Of a stretch of 64,000 nt of DNA, positions 55,541 through 64,000 are shown piece after piece; position 1 is the first letter of the stretch; each line of letters opens with the position of its first letter. This DNA is from Leptothoe kymatousa TAU-MAC 1615 (GTDB taxonomy: Bacteria; Cyanobacteriota; Cyanobacteriia; Phormidesmidales; Phormidesmidaceae), in assembly GCF_018739865.1 (NCBI RefSeq), contig NZ_JADOER010000014.1:1-64000 (forward strand), in the 5' to 3' direction. The notes below the pieces were generated by a model. That model made no database searches and was not told the origin of the DNA. It saw only the letters and a list, made by a program, of their open reading frames with translations. A program made the translations under genes and the position numbers.

Positions 55541-56287
55541 TCGCCTGTTAAGCCCTTAAAATCATGGCCCTTAACCAGCCCTTAGCCATAGGTCGAAATT
55601 AACGGCGATATCCTCCCAACCCACCGAACACCAAAAGCATCATCGACCCAACCCATGGGAGCCACATATGCCGCTAACTCACCCAGACAAAATATGCCAA
55701 TAGCAACCCTCTAAAGTTTACACTGACAACAAGATCCGAAGTTCATATTTTTGACAAACTTCAAACCCCAAGGAGAGATAATATGGGTACCCTAGCCAGC
55801 GAAAAAGCACTCTCCTAAAGCGACAAAACAACTAAAAGTATTGTCCGGATGGGTTTATGTATATTGAGTAAATTAAATAGGTATGCCATGTAAGTTGGCA
55901 TTATTTATTCATGCATGTGCCGACTAGATATAGTTAAGCGTTTACCCTCTAATTCTTAAATAGAGTTGTTAGCACTCTAAAGCGAACCACGTTAACACTT
56001 AAGTAATCGGCCTGTATGGGAGATCGATTCTCTTATACGCGATTTTCTTTTTCACCTAAGGAAATTTTGGCTAAGGATTAACAGACACTCAATGTCGTAA
56101 CTCCCTAGTCGATCATTTTTTTAGGTCCTAAATCAATCGAGTTTTAGTTAGAAGAGATTGGTCTTCTAATACATTCGAACAGCTCTATTTTTATTTAGAC
56201 AGTTTATTTTTCATAGAAAACAAACTAATAAATCCCCCCAGGAGGCAATAAAAGAGTTTAACAACCTGAGAATTATTCATCATTTTT
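55541..56287. other. AT-rich intergenic region upstream of the taxis operon
   Basis: About 750 bp, clearly more AT-rich than its surroundings and with no coding frame. It should contain the promoter of the PATAN-CheW-MCP-CheA operon. CCCAGGAGGC at 56238 resembles a ribosome-binding site but is not followed by a usable start. No terminator or RNA gene recognised. Confidence 0.45.
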
Positions 56288-56308
56288 TTGAAATTTCTAA
56301 GTGAATTT

Positions 56309-57514
56309 ATGTTGAAATTTGAAGCAGGAACCTTAGAGCATACAATTTCAAATCTAAAAAATAAGAATTTTTCTGGAATCGCCTACATTAGGCCCCTCAC
56401 CTCCCAAGAGCCATTGAACTCGCTGCATATTTTTAACTTTCTCAATGGTGAACTAACCTATGGGGGCTCATCGCTGCCACACCCCTATGAGCTATCTAAA
56501 ATAATTGGGGAAAAGCTCAAGCTAAAGACCATGGATACCGCCCTGCGACTAGCCACAAAAAGGGTGAAAAATCCATTATCCCTGCGTGAGCACATCGAGT
56601 TTTATATTCAAATTGAGTTATTCCAGTGGAAAGATCTTGAAAAAATCATCCGCAAGCAAATCATTTTGAATTTAGAACAGGTTTTACCCGGCGCTGGAGT
56701 CATTAAACTAAGTTCTTCTAGCTCCTTTGATCTCACCCTTGGCAAAAACGGCCACGGTCTGCCCTGGGAAAATCTACAGCAAGAAATTGCCCAACGCCAG
56801 CAGCTATGGCTGTCTTTATCACCGACGATTCCATCTAAACAAGCAATTCCCAAATCTGTAGCTATATCAGCAGACAGTATTAGCAATGAATGGGCAAAGC
56901 GACATCTCAAGAAATGGGTGAATGGCCAACGTAGCTTAGGGGAAATTGCCCACCACATGGGAGTTGACCCCCTGGAGTTAGCCCAAAGTTATATGCGTTT
57001 CTTTAAATTGGGTTGGCTGACGTTTCAGCATATTTCACCTCAAACCGACGATAAACAGAGCGCCGCACGCCATCAATCGCCATCTTCTTCCAATCGTCGC
57101 CCCACCATTTTGAGCGTTGATGATAGCCCCATCGTGCAGGCGATGATTAAACGATCGATTGGAGAGCACTATCATCTCTTGTTGGCGAACAATGCAATAG
57201 ATGCGCTGAATTTACTAAATGACAATGACGTTGATCTTTTACTGTTAGATGTGACGATGCCAGACATTGATGGCCTAGAACTGTGTCGAACTATTCGTAA
57301 AATCACCAAGTTCCAAAATCTACCTGTGATCATGCTGACGGCGAAGGATGGCATGTTCAACAAAATTAAAGGCCAAATGGCAGGTTCAACCCAATATTTA
57401 ACCAAGCCCGTCGATAGTCAAAAATTGCTCGAAGTGCTGAACAAGTATTTCCCCAAACAGCCAGAGACTGAAAGATATATAGCCCCATCTAGTTTTTCAG
57501 AACAACCATCATGA
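56309..57514 (+). CDS. PATAN-domain response regulator (PatA/PixG/PilG type)
   Basis: 401 residues from ATG 56309. A TTG at 56288 would add seven residues. Residues 1-255 form the PATAN/DUF4388-type region, opening FEAGTLEHTISNLKNKNFSGIAYI and including the winged-helix-like WAKRHLKKWVNGQRSLGEIAHHMGVDPLELAQ. Residues 268-390 are a receiver with ILSVDDSPIVQAM, Asp in LLLLDVTMPDIDG and lysine in TKPVD. PATAN regulators direct type IV pilus motility and phototaxis in cyanobacteria. It leads the taxis operon and overlaps the CheW gene by four bases (ATGA). Confidence 0.87.
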   Translation: MLKFEAGTLEHTISNLKNKNFSGIAYIRPLTSQEPLNSLHIFNFLNGELTYGGSSLPHPYELSKIIGEKLKLKTMDTALRLATKRVKNPLSLREHIEFYIQIELFQWKDLEKIIRKQIILNLEQVLPGAGVIKLSSSSSFDLTLGKNGHGLPWENLQQEIAQRQQLWLSLSPTIPSKQAIPKSVAISADSISNEWAKRHLKKWVNGQRSLGEIAHHMGVDPLELAQSYMRFFKLGWLTFQHISPQTDDKQSAARHQSPSSSNRRPTILSVDDSPIVQAMIKRSIGEHYHLLLANNAIDALNLLNDNDVDLLLLDVTMPDIDGLELCRTIRKITKFQNLPVIMLTAKDGMFNKIKGQMAGSTQYLTKPVDSQKLLEVLNKYFPKQPETERYIAPSSFSEQPS

Positions 57515-58590
57515 AAGCTAAGGACTATCTGATTTTTGAGCTCGATGGTCGGCAATATGGCATTGAAACAACTCAGATACAAGAGATTTTTAAACTGCCT
57601 GAGTTGCGAACAATAGCCAATGCCCCCAGCCATATCATTGGCGTTCTCAACCTACGTGGCGCCGTTGTGCCGGTGATTCATTTAGCTAAGCATCTGCATC
57701 AGGACACCCTGCTGTGTCATGTAGACAATAATGTCATTATTATTCCTTGGAAAGACTTTCAGATTGGCATAGTCGTCCATAGTGTTGATAACATTTACCC
57801 GATTAATATTGGCGACATTGAGCCTGCTGTGGCCACAGCGCACGGTGCGATCGCAGGCACGGCTCAAGTCCATGGTCGTTCCACCCCATTACTCGATCTA
57901 GCCGCATTGGTTCACCAGCCAGATGACCTGAGAATGATGCTTTGGGAAATCAAGTTGAATGGAGCCAGCACGGCCCTAAACATGGATAGCCCCAAAATTA
58001 AATTGAATGGGATCAATATTGAGCAGCAACAATCCGGAGTGTCGGACTTTATCGCACGCTACTGCCCTCATGCCACGAGCAAAGAACAACACAGGTTTCG
58101 CCAGCGAGCCATTGTCCTAGGCCAACCTTTAGCCAATGATGATGCCCCCAGCGCCCTCCCCCTAGTCGCAGTGAGGCTAGGGGACAGCTACATTGGCATT
58201 GCCCTGGAACAGATCAAAGAGTTTACCGCTATATCCGAGGTGACGCCTATTCCCGGTTGCCCCGGCCACATCATTGGCAACATGAATTTACGGGGAGAGA
58301 TTATCACCCTATTAGATATCCGCACCATCTTAAACCTAAGGCCAACCGATCAATCGCTGTCTACTGCCATGGTGATCGACATCGATAACTGTCCAGCGGG
58401 CATTGCCATTGATGAAGTATTGGAGGTGGTGGAGCCATTGCCCCAGGATCTATTGGATCGGCCAACAGACAATCCCCAGCTCCCCCCAACGGTCTCCCAA
58501 GGTGCAATCCAATATCATCAGCATCTATTAACCATTATTGACGTACCACAACTCTTTGCCATTGATGATTTAGGGGCTGAGACGGGATGA
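57511..58590 (+). CDS. Double CheW-domain coupling protein
   Basis: 359 residues with two CheW domains. The first (about 3-135) has YLIFELDGRQYGIETTQIQEIF and IIGVLNLRGAVVPVIHLA. The second (about 205-350) has LVAVRLGDSYIGIALEQIKEFTAISEVTPIPGCPGHIIGNMNLRGEIITLLDI. They are linked by a 70-residue spacer. It links receptor arrays to CheA. Most pix/pil operons use a single-domain CheW, so this tandem form may act as a bivalent bridge. It is translationally coupled to the PATAN regulator. Confidence 0.9.
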   Translation: MKAKDYLIFELDGRQYGIETTQIQEIFKLPELRTIANAPSHIIGVLNLRGAVVPVIHLAKHLHQDTLLCHVDNNVIIIPWKDFQIGIVVHSVDNIYPINIGDIEPAVATAHGAIAGTAQVHGRSTPLLDLAALVHQPDDLRMMLWEIKLNGASTALNMDSPKIKLNGINIEQQQSGVSDFIARYCPHATSKEQHRFRQRAIVLGQPLANDDAPSALPLVAVRLGDSYIGIALEQIKEFTAISEVTPIPGCPGHIIGNMNLRGEIITLLDIRTILNLRPTDQSLSTAMVIDIDNCPAGIAIDEVLEVVEPLPQDLLDRPTDNPQLPPTVSQGAIQYHQHLLTIIDVPQLFAIDDLGAETG

Positions 58591-58666
58591 AAATATAGTC
58601 CGGTTCAGCACCACTAAATTTCCTAACTATAAAAATTGAGCCAACCTCTAGGATGGACGTGATTCT

Positions 58667-60025
58667 ATGAAAATTACTACTCGATTAAAACTTTTGATTG
58701 CTGGCCTTGCTTGCTTTGCAGTTGGCACCACCGCCCTAGCGACCATCAACAGCCAGAAGGGCAAGCTGGACGGCAGTGTGGTTAATAAGTCCGGTATTGT
58801 CAGGGGAGCGACCCAGAGACTGATTAAGTTAGAGACCAATGGTCAAAGCAACGATGAGCTGATTAAGACCCTGGATCAGCTGATTAATGGTTTGATTAAG
58901 GGAGATGAGTCGTTAAGCTTGCCGAAGGCCACCAATCCAAGCTATCTGACCAAGATCCAGGAGGTTGAAAGTGCTTGGCAAGATTTGAAACGCACCATTA
59001 TTCGTTACCGCCAAAATCCAAGTCTCAAGGCCCAGCTGATTGAGGATAGCGAAGACTTTTTTGAACTCACAAATGATGCGGTATTTGCGGCTGAAGACTT
59101 TTCTGCGGCAAATGTTCAAAATCTGCAATATACCCAGTGGACAATCTTGGGCTTTAATTTAGCCGTGTTGGGGTTTGTTTTTTGGTCTATTCAGCAGGCT
59201 ACCCAGGTATTGCAAAAATCTGTGACCACCGTAGCAGATAACTCGTCAGAAATTGCCGCCACCATAGGGCTACAGGAAAAGGTCTTTTCGGAACAAACCG
59301 CTTCCGTCAACTCGACGACATCCGCCATTGAAGGGTTGGGTAAATCTTCGCTACAGGCCGCTCAACAGGCCAATTCTTCAGCCACCGGGGCTAGGGAGGC
59401 ACTCAATCTATCGAAAACGGGGAGCCTGGCGGTGGAGGAAACCGTGCAAGGAATTGAAACCTTGAGGGAGAAGGTAGGTGCGATCGCAGAGCAAATTATC
59501 CAGCTCAGTGAACAAACCGACCAAATTTCAATCATTTCTGACCTCGTGGCGGACGTCGCCTCCCAAACCAACATGCTAGCCCTCAACGCCGCCGTAGAAG
59601 CCGCCAGGGCCGGAGAACAAGGCAAAGGCTTTGGCGTGGTGGCCAGTGAAATTCGCAAATTAGCCGACCAGAGTCGTGACTCCGCTGGAAAAATCAGCCT
59701 GCTAATTGACACCATCCAAACCTCCATTAACAGCACGGTCATGGTGACTGATGAGGGCAGTAAAACCGCAAAAGCAGGCATTGAAAGCGCCAAGGGCACC
59801 ATGGATGTCTTCAACCGCATTGCCGAATCCATTAACCAGGTTTATAGCAACTCCGAACAAATTGCCCAAAGTGCCAAAAAACAGGCCGTAGAACTTCAAC
59901 AGGCAGTTTCGGCCATGAATGCCATCAACTTAGGGGCCAAAGAGACCAAAACAGCCGTTAGCCAGGTACAAATGTCCACGGAGGAACTAAAACAGATTGC
60001 CCAACAACTACAAGTTTCTGTTTAG
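58667..60025 (+). CDS. Methyl-accepting chemotaxis protein, PilJ-like
   Basis: 452 residues. TM1 is at about 9-27 ([19 protein letters not shown]). A short external domain covers 28-160, with helical NIT/PilJ-like content ([14 protein letters not shown]). TM2 is at about 162-180. The cytoplasmic domain holds the conserved hairpin tip [20 protein letters not shown] followed by [20 protein letters not shown]. It is shorter than PilJ/PixJ and has no GAF domain, so it is not obviously a photoreceptor. The signal is probably detected outside the membrane. Confidence 0.92.
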   Translation: MKITTRLKLLIAGLACFAVGTTALATINSQKGKLDGSVVNKSGIVRGATQRLIKLETNGQSNDELIKTLDQLINGLIKGDESLSLPKATNPSYLTKIQEVESAWQDLKRTIIRYRQNPSLKAQLIEDSEDFFELTNDAVFAAEDFSAANVQNLQYTQWTILGFNLAVLGFVFWSIQQATQVLQKSVTTVADNSSEIAATIGLQEKVFSEQTASVNSTTSAIEGLGKSSLQAAQQANSSATGAREALNLSKTGSLAVEETVQGIETLREKVGAIAEQIIQLSEQTDQISIISDLVADVASQTNMLALNAAVEAARAGEQGKGFGVVASEIRKLADQSRDSAGKISLLIDTIQTSINSTVMVTDEGSKTAKAGIESAKGTMDVFNRIAESINQVYSNSEQIAQSAKKQAVELQQAVSAMNAINLGAKETKTAVSQVQMSTEELKQIAQQLQVSV

Positions 60026-60044
60026 ATAGATCTCCACCGGTACC

Positions 60045-62441
60045 ATGTTTATTGAAGATGAAGAACTGCGCACACTCTATCGAGATACTAGCAAAGAGCA
60101 TTTAGACGAGCTCGAGGCCGGTTTTCTGCACCTAGAGAAACAGCCAACAGACCTGAAAAAGATCAAACAGCTACTACGCAACACCCACTCCCTCAAGGGA
60201 GATTCCCGCATGTTAGGGGTGGATGACGTAGAAACCATCAGCCATCAAATAGAAGACATTTTAAGTAGCGTAGAAAAGGGAGAGCGACGGTTTACCTCTG
60301 CCCTGTGTGACTGTCTGTGCCAGGGCATCGATGGCCTCCGACAAATTACGCGAGCAGCCGTAACGGGGGAAGCGGCCCATGTCAGCACCTTTCACATTTT
60401 AGCTCAGCTAATGGGTGGGGAGGAGGCAGCAACATCCCCACCCATCAATGCCGACGAAGAGTTTCCCATCGATTTTTCCGAAGATAGCCTAGCCCCGTTC
60501 ATCGATGGGCCCGACTCCCCTAATCCAGAGACTCTCGTCCCCCCGATCTATGGGGAGAAGAGTCCGGCCCCCATTGATTTTGATGCCATAGAAGAGCTAG
60601 ACCTGGCAGAATTAGATGCCGAGTTGGGCCAGTCCCTAGCAGATACGGTGCCGCCCCCAGCGGCCACCACAGTCGCGGATCACCAACAGCCCCCGACTGA
60701 GGTGATCGATACCGTGCGGGTAGCCACCGCTAAACTCGATACCCTGGTCACCCAGGCCGGTGAGTTAGTCATTACCAAAGGTCGATTTTCCCAACGGCTC
60801 AATGATATCCACCAAATTCTGCTGCTGTGGGAATCGTGGTCTCGTCAGACCATGGTCCAGTCGTTGGCAGGGGCCGCGGGGTCGGAACTCAACGCAAACG
60901 CATCGAAGCGGCTGCAACAAACAACAAAGGATCGCCTAGGGCAGCTAGGGGATTTGCTCCAACAACTCTATACCAAAACCGCCGACGACTATTCCCAACT
61001 AGAGCTCATCTCCGATACCCTAGAGTCCGACATTCTACACCTGCGCCGCCTGCCCCTCTCCAATGTCTTTTCTCTATTCCCAAGAATGGTGAGAGATCTA
61101 GCTAAGGAGCAAAATAAAGCCATCGAGCTAGTCATAGAAGGCGAGCACATTCAAGTGGATAAGCGCATCCTAGAAGAGATCAAAGATCCGCTGCTCCATC
61201 TGATGCGAAACGCCATTGACCACGGCATCGAATCCCCTAGCGAACGGGCAGCCAGGGGCAAATCGCCCATAGCGACGATTTATCTTAAGGCCCATCAACA
61301 GGGCAATAAAATCGCCATTGACGTGATGGACGATGGCCGTGGGCTCAACCCACAAAAAATTAAACAAACCGCCGTAAGCCAGGGGCTACACACCGAAAAA
61401 GAACTGAATGCCATGGGCCATGACCAGGTAAAAAACTTGATTTTCGCCCCTGGTTTTTCCACTCGACAATTGGTGACTGAGCTTTCTGGCAGAGGGGTGG
61501 GCTTGGATGTGGTACGAGTGGGCATTGAACGGTTGAAGGGCACCATCCAGGTGCAATCGAGCCCCGGCCAAGGGTGCACCTTTAGCCTTCGCCTCAGCAC
61601 CAGCTTAGCCACAACGCCAGCCCTCATTGTTAGCGTGGCGGGCCACAGCTATGCCATCCCCCTAGACTATATCGAGAGGATGGTTCAGATTAACCCGTTG
61701 GAGATTTTCACCCATCGGGGGGTGCCAACCATTACGGTTGAAGCCACGGCGCTATCCGTTGCGCGGCTCGCTGATTTACTGAATTTACCCGCTGACCAAC
61801 CGGCAACAACCGCAACAAAGCCGTCCAGCTACTGTGTGGTAATGCAGGTAGAGTCGCAACGGTTTGGCCTATTGGTGGACGAGTTGAGCGACCAGCAAGA
61901 TATTGTCCTCAAGCCCCACAGCAGGCTGATCGAACAAATACCGTATATTGCCGGATCAACCATCCTAAACACTGGAAAAGTTGCAGTGGTGCTCGAACCC
62001 AAAGGCTTTGCCCCGTCTTTACAGAGTACGGCTGGTAATGTGCTAGCAATAAATAGTCAGGAGACCGCCCCGCCGCCCAGGGTACTGTTAGTGGAAGACT
62101 CTATAACGATTCGGACGCAGATACGTCGAATTTTAGAAAAAGTGGGTTATCACGTCACCACCGCCGTGGATGGCCTAGATGGTTTGGAACAGTTACAGGC
62201 AGGTGCTGTCTTTGACGCCGTCATTTCTGATGTGGAAATGCCTAATCTGGATGGCCTCAGCCTCACAAGGCGCATTCGACAAGATTTAAGTAATACAGAA
62301 ATTCCTATTATTTTGATTACCACCCTAGCTGGAGAGGATGATAAACGTCGCGGTGTGGAGGCCGGGGCTAATGCCTACATCACTAAAGGAAATTTTGAGC
62401 AACGCTTACTGACTGACACTCTTAGGAACTTGATTGCATAG
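60045..62441 (+). CDS. cheA: Hybrid CheA histidine kinase with C-terminal receiver
   Basis: 798 residues. The HPt domain (1-110) has the phospho-His in LRNTHSLKGDSRMLG. An acidic/Pro linker (about 135-215) follows. Dimerisation starts at VRVATAKLDTLVTQAGELVITKG. The HATPase has HLMRNAIDHGIESP, DDGRGLNP and GFSTRQLVTELSGRGVGLDVV. A CheW-like regulatory domain covers 525-660, and the C-terminal receiver (685-798) has Asp in AVISDVEMPNLDG. This is the PixL/PilL-type CheA-CheY fusion. It starts 19 bp after the MCP gene and ends 2 bp before the CheB-like gene. Confidence 0.94.
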   Translation: MFIEDEELRTLYRDTSKEHLDELEAGFLHLEKQPTDLKKIKQLLRNTHSLKGDSRMLGVDDVETISHQIEDILSSVEKGERRFTSALCDCLCQGIDGLRQITRAAVTGEAAHVSTFHILAQLMGGEEAATSPPINADEEFPIDFSEDSLAPFIDGPDSPNPETLVPPIYGEKSPAPIDFDAIEELDLAELDAELGQSLADTVPPPAATTVADHQQPPTEVIDTVRVATAKLDTLVTQAGELVITKGRFSQRLNDIHQILLLWESWSRQTMVQSLAGAAGSELNANASKRLQQTTKDRLGQLGDLLQQLYTKTADDYSQLELISDTLESDILHLRRLPLSNVFSLFPRMVRDLAKEQNKAIELVIEGEHIQVDKRILEEIKDPLLHLMRNAIDHGIESPSERAARGKSPIATIYLKAHQQGNKIAIDVMDDGRGLNPQKIKQTAVSQGLHTEKELNAMGHDQVKNLIFAPGFSTRQLVTELSGRGVGLDVVRVGIERLKGTIQVQSSPGQGCTFSLRLSTSLATTPALIVSVAGHSYAIPLDYIERMVQINPLEIFTHRGVPTITVEATALSVARLADLLNLPADQPATTATKPSSYCVVMQVESQRFGLLVDELSDQQDIVLKPHSRLIEQIPYIAGSTILNTGKVAVVLEPKGFAPSLQSTAGNVLAINSQETAPPPRVLLVEDSITIRTQIRRILEKVGYHVTTAVDGLDGLEQLQAGAVFDAVISDVEMPNLDGLSLTRRIRQDLSNTEIPIILITTLAGEDDKRRGVEAGANAYITKGNFEQRLLTDTLRNLIA

Positions 62442-62443
62442 TT

Positions 62444-62857
62444 ATGGCTGACCCAATTAAGGTTGTTCTCATTGAAGATTCTGCGATCGCACTCCAAATT
62501 TTGCACCGCCTGATCGATTCCTCCCCCGAGGTGGATGTGGTGGGCACCGCCAGAGATGGGGATGACGGCTTAAGGGTGATTGCCGAAACGCAACCGGACG
62601 TCATTTGCACCGACTTACAAATGCCCAAAATGGACGGGTTAGAATTTACCCAGAGAGTCATGGCCGAACTGCCCCGGCCCATTTTAGTCGTGAGCAACCT
62701 GGTCCATCCTAGCGATGTGGACAATGTTTTTAGCCTGATGGAAGCTGGGGCACTCGACTTTTTCCCAAAACCCACATCCGGTGCCGTCGCTGACTATGAA
62801 GAGCTACAACAGTCACTCATCACCAAGATCAAGGTCTTAGCCAGCAAAAAAGTGTAG
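62444..62857 (+). CDS. CheB-type receiver without methylesterase domain
   Basis: 137 residues. The sequence IKVVLIEDSAIALQILHRLIDSSPEVDVVGTARDGDDGL, TDLQMPKMDGLEFTQRVM, and PILVVSNLVHPSDVDNVFSLMEAGALDFFPKP is the receiver of CheB, including its characteristic GALDFFPKP end. The protein then stops at KIKVLASKKV, just where the linker to the methylesterase domain begins. The following 140 bp have no in-frame continuation that I can see. It is either a truncated gene or a deliberate receiver-only output. No cheR is present. Confidence 0.85.
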   Translation: MADPIKVVLIEDSAIALQILHRLIDSSPEVDVVGTARDGDDGLRVIAETQPDVICTDLQMPKMDGLEFTQRVMAELPRPILVVSNLVHPSDVDNVFSLMEAGALDFFPKPTSGAVADYEELQQSLITKIKVLASKKV

Positions 62858-63004
62858 CGTCAGAGTCTCACCAGGGGCTGGGCGCCCATGGGACCAACCC
62901 ACACATTAAAATCACACATCAGACCGCAGAATGTGTTGTTCGTCATCCCATCTTTTAGCGAAACTTGTTAGCTTATAGGTGAACCTCTTGTATCACCTGC
63001 CACT

Positions 63005-63214
63005 ATGTTTTTTCCATTCTGTAATCCTTCTACGTCTGGTAACTGCTCTAGCGGTGACCTTGCCAGTTTCTATGCCAATTGTCAGAAAATGAGACTGGAG
63101 TGGCTAAAGGCGAGCCGCGATCGCATGCAGGTCCACCTAGCCGCCATTAACGCCGCCATCAACGAACTAGAAAGCCAAGTTCCCGCCGACACCGACACTG
63201 AGCCAGCCGCATAG
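63005..63214 (+). CDS. Small conserved-looking protein, function unknown
   Basis: 69 residues. Start FFPFCNPSTSGNCSSGDLAS, then an amphipathic helix pair (YANCQKMRLEWLKASRDRMQVHLAAINAAINELES), and an acidic tail. The stop codon lies inside a palindromic repeat (63209), so the tail may be altered by repeat insertion. Support is moderate: sensible composition, no recognised family. Confidence 0.45.
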   Translation: MFFPFCNPSTSGNCSSGDLASFYANCQKMRLEWLKASRDRMQVHLAAINAAINELESQVPADTDTEPAA

Positions 63215-63241
63215 GGCCTATGCACAGCATAGGGCCTATGC
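63209..63241. repeat. Two copies of a 15-bp palindrome
   Basis: GCATAGGGCCTATGC at 63209-63223 and 63227-63241, separated by ACA. A degenerate third unit (CCATAGGGGCCTACGCATAGG) follows at 63246. It overlaps the stop of the small gene. Confidence 0.8.
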
Positions 63242-63332
63242 ACAGCCATAGGGGCCTACGCATAGGTATATCGGGCTGCTTAGGAGAATGCACATAAATA
63301 AAATCCCCATCACAGAATATGTCGTAGGACCT

Positions 63333-63454
63333 CCTCCCCTTAAGAAGGGGAGGTGCCGTAGGCGGAGGGGTTTGGACCGATAGCGCTAACTGTCGATAAC
63401 CCCCTGTAAGTCCCCCTAAGCCCGAAGGGCAGGCTTCGCCAACGTAAGGGGGAC
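63333..63454. repeat. MITE-like hairpin cluster
   Basis: First hairpin CCTCCCCTT-AAG-AAGGGGAGG (63333-63353). Then GTCCCCCT (63410) pairs with AGGGGGAC (63447), enclosing CCCGAAGGGCAGGCTTCGCC. The GGAGGGGTTTGG...AACCCCC arms also pair. It is typical of non-coding mobile repeats in cyanobacterial intergenic DNA. Confidence 0.65.
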
Positions 63455-63657
63455 AGCACACCTCAAACATGTCTCAAAGAGGTAGATTATTTTCATGCAG
63501 ACGCCTAAGTAGGTTGACCTCATCATTATTGGCATAACCCACTTAGGCAGCCCGATGCCACCAAATATTATTACTAATCCCTAAACCAGCGGCGGCATTA
63601 CCCAAGCTATGATTGAGGCTAAAGCAATCCAAGCGCCCTGATTTAGGAGTTGGCCCC

Positions 63658-64000
63658 ATGGTCCCTCTAACCTTAGATGTCAGCCAAGTTCACCTGACGG
63701 ATGAGCAATTCTATCAGCTCTGCATCACGAATCCAGAGATGCGCCTGGAACGTACAGCCAAGGGAATTTTAATTGTTATGTCTCCAGTGGGTGGAGAAAG
63801 CGGCAATCGCGAGTTCGAGTTGGGCCTCGACTTAGGGCTTTGGAACCGTCAAACAGGTCTGGGAAAAGTATTTAGCTCCTCCACTATTTTCAAGCTGCCC
63901 GGCGGTGGCGACCGTTCTCCAGACGTAGCCTGGGTAGAACTCTCCCGTTGGCATGGCCTAACGCCTGAAGAACAGGCCAAGTTTCCACCCATTGCGCCTG
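63658..64000 (+). CDS. Uma2 family (DUF820) protein, 5' part only
   Basis: The frame is open from ATG 63658 (AGGAG ten bases before it) to the window edge, 114 residues. It reads MVPLTLDVSQVHLTDEQFYQ, then RTAKGILIVMSPVGGESGNRE, the GLWNRQTGLGKVFSSSTIF strand, and LPGGGDRSPDVAWVELSRW with the conserved SPDVAWV acidic motif. It is cut by the end of the window. It is a different subfamily from the Uma2 protein encoded at 1739. Confidence 0.85.
   Translation, partial: MVPLTLDVSQVHLTDEQFYQLCITNPEMRLERTAKGILIVMSPVGGESGNREFELGLDLGLWNRQTGLGKVFSSSTIFKLPGGGDRSPDVAWVELSRWHGLTPEEQAKFPPIAP

Overview
This window is chromosomal DNA from a cyanobacterium. It carries phycobilisome genes (cpcB, cpcA, rod linkers, cpcG, cpcD and an apcE-type core-membrane linker), the bilin reductase pcyA, GUN4-domain and thylakoid-lumen pentapeptide proteins, PATAN/CheW/CheA taxis genes, and frequent GCGATCGC (HIP1-type) octamers. 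I cannot name the species. No tRNA, rRNA, CRISPR array or prophage was found.

Layout. Positions 1-13.7 kb hold mixed housekeeping and accessory genes: GUN4 domain, a RAYT-type transposase, a Uma2 protein, ureidoglycolate lyase, a zinc-ribbon membrane protein, an alanine-glyoxylate-type aminotransferase, a DUF192 lipoprotein, an NblR-like regulator, an iron-sulfur photolyase, an orphan RHH protein, an FAD oxidoreductase fused to an SLH domain, and a TrmJ-type methyltransferase. Two facing tandem-repeat arrays lie at 5.6-5.85 kb. Positions 14.3-34.7 kb hold a sigma-like gene beside a 926-residue pentapeptide protein, an ABC exporter, a two-component pair, two paralogous double-Cache sensors without an output domain, a b561-like membrane protein, ndk, a cellulose-synthase-like GT2/PilZ protein, a CYP120-type P450, a degenerate vWA protein and a GNAT enzyme.

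The most notable region is 34.9-49.8 kb, a compact chromatic-acclimation island. cpcG (minus strand) faces a pair of rod linkers. Then come a CBS-GAF-PAS histidine kinase with a cyanobacteriochrome-type cysteine, a single-receiver protein and a four-module regulator, in the same order and architecture as RcaE-RcaF-RcaC. These are followed by pcyA and by cpcB-cpcA-linker-linker-cpcD-apcE. Three 18-bp direct repeats of the form (C/G)TGCACA-N4-CTGCACA precede the first linker, pcyA and cpcB. They match the L-box bound by RcaC as I remember it, so the island appears to carry a sensor, relay, regulator, binding sites and targets together. Two of the three have a -10-like hexamer exactly 10 bp downstream. 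Unusual points are the CBS pair fused to the sensor, the inclusion of an apcE in the light-colour-regulated phycocyanin operon, and a 3 x 50-bp structured tandem repeat in the cpcB leader.

Positions 49.8-64 kb hold miaB and ggt, a TIR/deoxyribosyltransferase-like protein overlapping a DUF4174 protein, an ankyrin lipoprotein, a taxis operon (PATAN regulator, double CheW, MCP, hybrid CheA, receiver-only CheB), and a repeat-rich end with the start of a second Uma2 gene. A roughly 75-bp interspersed repeat occurs three times in intergenic DNA (13.1, 27.6 and 55.5 kb).
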